Below are positions 6,079 through 9,112 of a stretch of 9,112 nucleotides of DNA, one piece after another. The DNA comes from Fimbriimonadaceae bacterium (GTDB taxonomy: Bacteria > Armatimonadota > Fimbriimonadia > Fimbriimonadales > Fimbriimonadaceae). Each line of letters begins with the position of its first letter. The first letter of the stretch is position 1. The notes below the pieces were generated by a model. That model did not search any database. It saw only the letters and a program-made list of their open reading frames with translations, and had not been told where the DNA came from. Position numbers and translations under genes: made by a program. The stretch covers positions 1 through 9,112 of the forward strand of contig JACFNW010000059.1 of assembly GCA_019454665.1 (NCBI GenBank), in the 5' to 3' direction.

Positions 6079-7305
6079 ATGTCTGCCCTGACCGTGGCCG
6101 CCTTGTCCTTCGCGAGCCTGTTCACCAACTCCCCGACCGTGACGGTTTCGCTGGCTGGAGCACCCTCCGGCGAGTGGCCCCCGATCACCATCCGCATACC
6201 CAGCGGCTCGGAAATCGTGGCGGATTCCGCCGAGAAACTCAGCGCCCTGAAGCTCGTCGAGGTGGGTCGGTACACGGTTTCCGGTCCCGTGTTTCGCGCG
6301 GCGACAGGTCTGGTGGATACGATCTTCGACCCGCAGGCCGATCTCGTGCGCGACGTGAAAGAGGGGGAGACAGCCCACCTGACCTTCCGCTACTCCGCCC
6401 GGGGCGGTACGGGCATGGTTTGGGTAGCAACGACTCGAACCCAGGACGAAGACGATTGGAGCAAGGGCACCCTTAGGTCGCTCCTTGGAACCGACCTCGT
6501 TGCGGGCAAAGTCCAGGTGAGCGACACCATCGCCACGGGCCCAAGAATCGGCTCGGGCGTCGCGTTGGCGACGGGCGCGCTTCTGTTCAGCGACGGCTGG
6601 GACAACGACACCATCATGAGGATAGGAGCCTCCGAACTCGCCTCCCGAGGTGCGCCCCGTCCGGCAGGCGAGGTCGAACCCGGCCAAGTGACCCGCGACC
6701 CAAGCGGCCGCGTCTGGGTCGGTCGTCAAGAGGTTGCGCGCGCCTATGTGCCCGATGCCTCGGGCGCTCTTGGGGCGCCGGTTGTCGAACTCAGGCGCGA
6801 CGAGGACGCCGAGAAGCCGCTCGATCTGGCGACGCTCGTGTTTCGGCACGATGGAAGCGCGATCGTCTTCGGAGCGGGCGGGTTGGCCGTTATCCCCGCT
6901 GCCGACCTGGCACGCTCTCACACCGTCAGCCCCCGTTGGCGCAAGATTCCGGCGGGTATCCAAGGCAACGCGGCCGTGGATGCCGAAGGCAACCTCTGGA
7001 CGGCCAACGCGAACGGCGCGGTACACCGCTTCGCCAAGGCAGACCTCGACGGACAGGGGGCGCTCACGCCCCGGGAATACGAAGTCGAACTTGGCTTGCA
7101 CAGCGTCGCCATCGATGCCGAGGGAGGCGTCTTGGCCTTGGTCAGCTACACGGGCAACCTCTACCGCTTGAAGCCTGGCGGGTCCGCGTTCGAGAAGCTG
7201 GGCAGCATCGGAACGGGCCTCGACCTGAACTCGACGCTCACCCTGAACCCGCCTGCCGAAGGTACACCGCTGGCGCAGGGCTTCCCCTCGCGCCTCAAGC
7301 GCTGA
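6079..7305 (+). CDS. Exported beta-propeller-type protein of unknown function
   Basis: A 408-residue protein. The first 16 residues are hydrophobic but carry no positive charge, so export by a signal peptide is plausible but not clear. Residues 20-120 are strand-rich and may form an Ig- or fibronectin-like domain ending VWVATTRTQDEDDW. From about 155 on there are propeller-like repeats: VTRDPSGRVWVGRQ (204-217), LVFRHDGSAIVFGAGGLAVI (253-272), AAVDAEGNLWTANANGAVHRF (298-318) and VAIDAEGGVLALVSYTGNLYRL (343-364). These 'D-x-x-G-x-x-W/V' blades are typical of NHL, SMP-30 or two-component-sensor type propellers. No catalytic metal site could be identified, so an enzyme call is not justified. The ATG at 6079 is taken as start; an in-frame GTG two codons upstream is the alternative. 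It converges on the arsR-type gene with only 4 bp between the stops. Confidence 0.75.
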   Translation: MSALTVAALSFASLFTNSPTVTVSLAGAPSGEWPPITIRIPSGSEIVADSAEKLSALKLVEVGRYTVSGPVFRAATGLVDTIFDPQADLVRDVKEGETAHLTFRYSARGGTGMVWVATTRTQDEDDWSKGTLRSLLGTDLVAGKVQVSDTIATGPRIGSGVALATGALLFSDGWDNDTIMRIGASELASRGAPRPAGEVEPGQVTRDPSGRVWVGRQEVARAYVPDASGALGAPVVELRRDEDAEKPLDLATLVFRHDGSAIVFGAGGLAVIPAADLARSHTVSPRWRKIPAGIQGNAAVDAEGNLWTANANGAVHRFAKADLDGQGALTPREYEVELGLHSVAIDAEGGVLALVSYTGNLYRLKPGGSAFEKLGSIGTGLDLNSTLTLNPPAEGTPLAQGFPSRLKR

Positions 7306-7309
7306 GCGC

Positions 7310-7621
7310 CTACGGCTCGTAGGAGGCAGCCAGCCGAGCCAGCCGCTCATCCCACGCGCGTCCGATCTCGGCCAGCCACTCCTGCGAGCCGCGAAGCGGC
7401 TTCGGGTCCAGGTGGCAAACCACTTGTCGCCCATGCCGCTTCGAAACCACCAGCCCCGCCGACTCCAACACCGACAGGTGGCGAGACGCCCCCTGCCGGC
7501 TCATGGAGAGCCCCTCGACCAACCGGCCCGTGGGCATCGGCCCTTCGGCGACCAGCCGCCGGAGGATCTCGCAACGCGTCGGGTCGGCCAGCGCGTGAAA
7601 CACCTGGACTACAGGTTCCAC
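7310..7621 (-). CDS. ArsR-family winged-helix transcriptional repressor
   Basis: A 103-residue DNA-binding protein, close to the size of small ArsR/SmtB repressors. It has VFHALADPTRCEILRRL (7-23), the standard first helices of the family, a helix-turn-helix with MSRQGASRHLSVLESAGLV (40-58), and the wing VSKRHGRQVVCHL (59-71). The ELCVCDL-type metal-binding motif is absent: the matching segment is GRLVEGLSM, and the only cysteines (17 and 69) are far apart in sequence. It is therefore unlikely to sense arsenic through the classical site and belongs with the non-metal ArsR proteins found beside AHSA1 genes. The GTG at 7621 gives the expected N-terminal length and overlaps the AHSA1 gene by 13 nt; a GTG at 7603 is the alternative. 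It probably represses its own operon at the inverted repeat 8038-8087. In most such pairs the regulator comes first; here it comes second. Confidence 0.93.
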   Translation of the reverse strand: MEPVVQVFHALADPTRCEILRRLVAEGPMPTGRLVEGLSMSRQGASRHLSVLESAGLVVSKRHGRQVVCHLDPKPLRGSQEWLAEIGRAWDERLARLAASYEP

Positions 7622-8052
7622 TGGTGCACCAGCTTGGAGAGTTCGCCATCCCAGCCGTCGTCGCTCGTGTTCATGGCGACCGCGTGCGCACGCTGGGGAT
7701 CGGGGATTCGGTCGAACCCGCTCTCGACGACGCGAAGCGTCGTGCGTCCATCGGCGGTGGGCGTCAGGCTGAACCACACGGTGGTCAGTTCCTCCTCGGG
7801 GCGGGCGTCCAGAGCGCAACTTTCGCCCGGATGCCATTGGTAAGCGAGCGACGCGTGAGGGACCGACTCGATCAGTCGCGCCTCGCAGCGGGTGTCTCCC
7901 CACACGAGAAAGAACCGGCCACCGACGGCGAACTCTCCCTCGATGCGCTCGGGGAACCACGAACTCAGGGCCTCCGGCGAACCGATGGATCGCTGCCACA
8001 CGGTTGCCGGGTCGGCGGGAAGGACGAACTCACGATGAAAGGCGTTCAGCAT
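7609..8052 (-). CDS. AHSA1/SRPBCC (START-like fold) domain protein
   Basis: A 147-residue single-domain protein. The helix-grip fold signature is clear: REFVLPADPATVWQ (7-20) for the first strand and helix, SWFPERIEGEFAVGGRFFLVWGD (31-53) for the W...G.F..GG hallmark of AHSA1 proteins, and a C-terminal helix after DDGWDGELSKLVHQW. These proteins bind hydrophobic ligands in a cavity, or act as enzymes or chaperone cofactors; which applies here cannot be told. The start is placed at the ATG at 8052. A TTG at 8058, two codons upstream, is possible. The start and first five codons lie inside one arm of a long inverted repeat, and no Shine-Dalgarno is evident. It overlaps the ArsR-type gene, so the two are one operon and the protein is the likely effector of whatever signal relieves repression. 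Confidence 0.92.
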   Translation of the reverse strand: MLNAFHREFVLPADPATVWQRSIGSPEALSSWFPERIEGEFAVGGRFFLVWGDTRCEARLIESVPHASLAYQWHPGESCALDARPEEELTTVWFSLTPTADGRTTLRVVESGFDRIPDPQRAHAVAMNTSDDGWDGELSKLVHQWNL

Positions 8053-8087
8053 ATGCAACTAAAGTGTTGCATATGTTGAACGCCTTT
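8038..8087. promoter_or_regulatory. Long inverted repeat over the AHSA1 start codon; candidate ArsR operator or hairpin
   Basis: Two 22-bp arms (8038-8059 and 8066-8087) are complementary at 21 of 22 positions, with a 6-nt spacer TAAAGT. The core reads CATATGCAAC on the left and GTTGCATATG on the right. The minus-strand ATG of the AHSA1 gene (8052-8050) and its next codons form the left arm. The arms sit between the dioxygenase stop (8105) and the AHSA1 gene. Palindromes of this size beside ArsR-family genes are typical operators, and the GCAAC/GTTGC core fits. In RNA it would form a very stable hairpin hiding the start codon, or act as a terminator for the dioxygenase gene, though no long T run follows. 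Confidence 0.75.
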
Positions 8088-8104
8088 GTCTAGCCCTTGG
8101 GCGA

Positions 8105-8905
8105 TCAGCCCTTCATCTGGTTCGCCAGCGACCGGCTGGCCATGTGGTTCCAGCCCGAGAGCACGAGCCGCTCGTCGGGGTGCAGGTTCCCGGGCTCGAC
8201 CATGTCGTTGCCCGCGTGCATCTGGACCAACACCGTCTTGCGCGTCTGGTTCGATCGGTTCGGCATGGAGCCGTGGATGGTGAAGTAGTGGAAAAACGCC
8301 ACGTCGCCGGGTTCGGCCTCCAGGGGCAGCGCGCCTTCGATGGGGTACTTCTCGAGCAGTTCGCCCTCGCTCTGGCCCATCGAGTTCTCGATGCGGCCGC
8401 GCTTGTGCGAGCCGGGATACACGCGGAGGCAACCCATTTCGTCGGTCGCCTGGGAGACGTGGATGATGCCGGCCATCATGGTGTCGAGCAGGGTCGGGAA
8501 GTAGCCCCAGTCCTGGTGCATCGGGAACGGCGCCCCAAGTTCGCCGGGCTTCTGGAACAGCTTGCTGTGGTGCAGCACGATGTCCGGGCCGAGGATGTCG
8601 CGGGCGACACTCAGAAACCCTTCGTGAAGCAGCGCCCGAGTCCAAACCGCCGAAAACCGCTGGACGTTGTGGGTGTGCAGGACCTGGGTGTTGGCCGCGC
8701 CGAGCTTTTCCATCTCCGGCCCGCCCCATCGGGCGTTCAGGTTCTCGCCCGAGCCGAGCAACTGGGCGACGATGCGGTCGAAGTCGGCTTCGAGCTCCCC
8801 GACTTCGGTCGGCGAGAAGACACCTTTGGCCAAGTAGTAACCTTGGTCGGCAAACTGGCGGCCAATGGCCGTGTCGGGCGTGGCGAGGGTGAATTCAGCG
8901 TTCAT
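8105..8905 (-). CDS. Phytanoyl-CoA dioxygenase (PhyH) family Fe(II)/2-oxoglutarate oxygenase
   Basis: A 266-residue non-haem iron oxygenase, of normal length for bacterial PhyH-family proteins. The family uses Fe(II), O2 and 2-oxoglutarate to hydroxylate small metabolites; the substrate is unknown. The metal triad is visible: His130 and Asp132 in MHQDWGYFP, and His211 in FTIHGSMPNRS, with Arg222 in NQTRKTV as the likely 2-oxoglutarate carboxylate ligand. GCLRVYPGSHKRG (158-170) is the PhyH 'G-x-L-x-x-x-P-G-S-H' signature, and AEPGDVAFFHYFTIHG is the usual run up to the distal His. All catalytic residues are intact. The ATG at 8905 is supported by GGAGG at 8919-8915, nine nucleotides upstream, the best ribosome binding site in the window. 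The AHSA1/ArsR pair follows on the same strand, 52 bp from stop to start, separated by the long inverted repeat, so co-transcription is doubtful. Confidence 0.95.
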   Translation of the reverse strand: MNAEFTLATPDTAIGRQFADQGYYLAKGVFSPTEVGELEADFDRIVAQLLGSGENLNARWGGPEMEKLGAANTQVLHTHNVQRFSAVWTRALLHEGFLSVARDILGPDIVLHHSKLFQKPGELGAPFPMHQDWGYFPTLLDTMMAGIIHVSQATDEMGCLRVYPGSHKRGRIENSMGQSEGELLEKYPIEGALPLEAEPGDVAFFHYFTIHGSMPNRSNQTRKTVLVQMHAGNDMVEPGNLHPDERLVLSGWNHMASRSLANQMKG

Positions 8906-8914
8906 GGGTCGAAA

Positions 8915-8919
8915 CCTCC
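8915..8919 (-). promoter_or_regulatory. Shine-Dalgarno GGAGG of the PhyH-family gene
   Basis: GGAGG is nine nucleotides before the ATG at 8905 and fixes that start. It stands out because most other genes in this window lack a recognisable ribosome binding site. Confidence 0.75.
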
Positions 8920-8929
8920 AACGATTCCG

Positions 8930-8937
8930 ATGCTACC
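8930..8937 (-). promoter_or_regulatory. Possible -10-like motif (GGTAGCAT) before the PhyH-family gene
   Basis: GGTAGCAT ends 24 nt before the start codon, leaving room for a short leader that includes the Shine-Dalgarno. It resembles GGTACCAT before the propeller gene. No -35 box is evident. Confidence 0.3.
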
Positions 8938-8984
8938 GTAGCCGGGTGGAATCCTGCGCCACTCCTGCCAAGGGTCCGTAAATT

Positions 8985-9112
8985 CCCCTCCCTTGGAGGG
9001 GTTGACCGCTGGCCGGGGCGGTCCCGCTTGGTGCCCCCGTCGCCCTGAGGTGCGGGCCCCGGGGCGCCGGCCAAACTCCCTCCCCAAGCCTGGGGAGGGC
9101 CGGGGAGGGGTT
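8985..9112. repeat. GC-rich noncoding stretch with stacked hairpins, probable dispersed repeat, cut by window edge
   Basis: No credible gene lies between 8938 and 9112. The stretch holds at least three perfect hairpins. The first has CCCCTCC/GGAGGGG arms (8985-8991 and 8995-9001). The second has GACCGC/GCGGTC arms (9004-9009 and 9018-9023). The third has CCCTCCCCA/TGGGGAGGG arms (9078-9086 and 9091-9099). GGAGGGGTT occurs at 8995-9003 and again at 9104-9112. CCCCTCCC at 8985-8992 is complementary to 9103-9110, so the segment could be bounded by short inverted ends. Such CCCCTCCCTTGGAGGGG-type modules are, as I recall, common dispersed repeats in several GC-rich bacterial groups. It lies upstream of the dioxygenase promoter. 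Confidence 0.6.

Noticed and set aside
7306..7309. Bidirectional terminator between the convergent propeller and ArsR-type genes
   Set aside because: The gap is 4 bp, and the nearby GCGCT-G-AGCGC has a one-base loop and no T run.

Overview
The window is compact, GC-rich bacterial chromosome with nine recognisable genes, no RNA genes, no CRISPR array and no insertion sequence. The best guess for the source is a Gram-negative-type environmental bacterium, possibly of the Armatimonadota (Fimbriimonadia-like). The guess rests on a prepilin-type protein with an FADGH C-terminal motif next to der, secreted S9 peptidases and beta-propeller proteins, few Shine-Dalgarno sites and GGTA-type promoter-like motifs. 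It is an inference from gene style; Planctomycetes-like lineages are not excluded.

Left part, all minus strand (1-2100): a membrane zinc-ribbon protein (2100-1384) overlaps by ATGA a prepilin-like pseudopilin (1387-617). The 5' third of der, a tandem-domain GTPase of ribosome assembly, follows 44 bp downstream and runs off the window edge. Upstream of the zinc-ribbon gene lies a strikingly ordered noncoding repeat (2127-2328): decanucleotide repeats in opposite orientation flank eight copies of an 11-bp repeat.

Middle part: a two-gene minus-strand unit encodes a secreted DPP4-type S9B peptidase (5603-3471) and, overlapping it by GTGA, a secreted protein of unknown function (3474-2338). Divergently, a small DUF5684-like membrane protein (5672-6010) and an exported-looking beta-propeller-type protein (6079-7305) are read on the plus strand.

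Right part, minus strand: an AHSA1/SRPBCC protein (8052-7609) overlaps an ArsR-type repressor (7621-7310). Together they look like a self-regulated pair. A 22-bp, nearly perfect inverted repeat with a 6-nt spacer covers the AHSA1 start codon and is the obvious operator or hairpin candidate. Upstream is a phytanoyl-CoA dioxygenase family gene (8905-8105) with a good ribosome binding site, and then a GC-rich noncoding stretch of stacked hairpins that looks like a dispersed repeat cut by the window end.

Most genes are ordinary housekeeping or family-level genes. I see no clear new multi-gene system. The strongest unexplained signals are the two repeat structures at 2127-2328 and 8038-8087.
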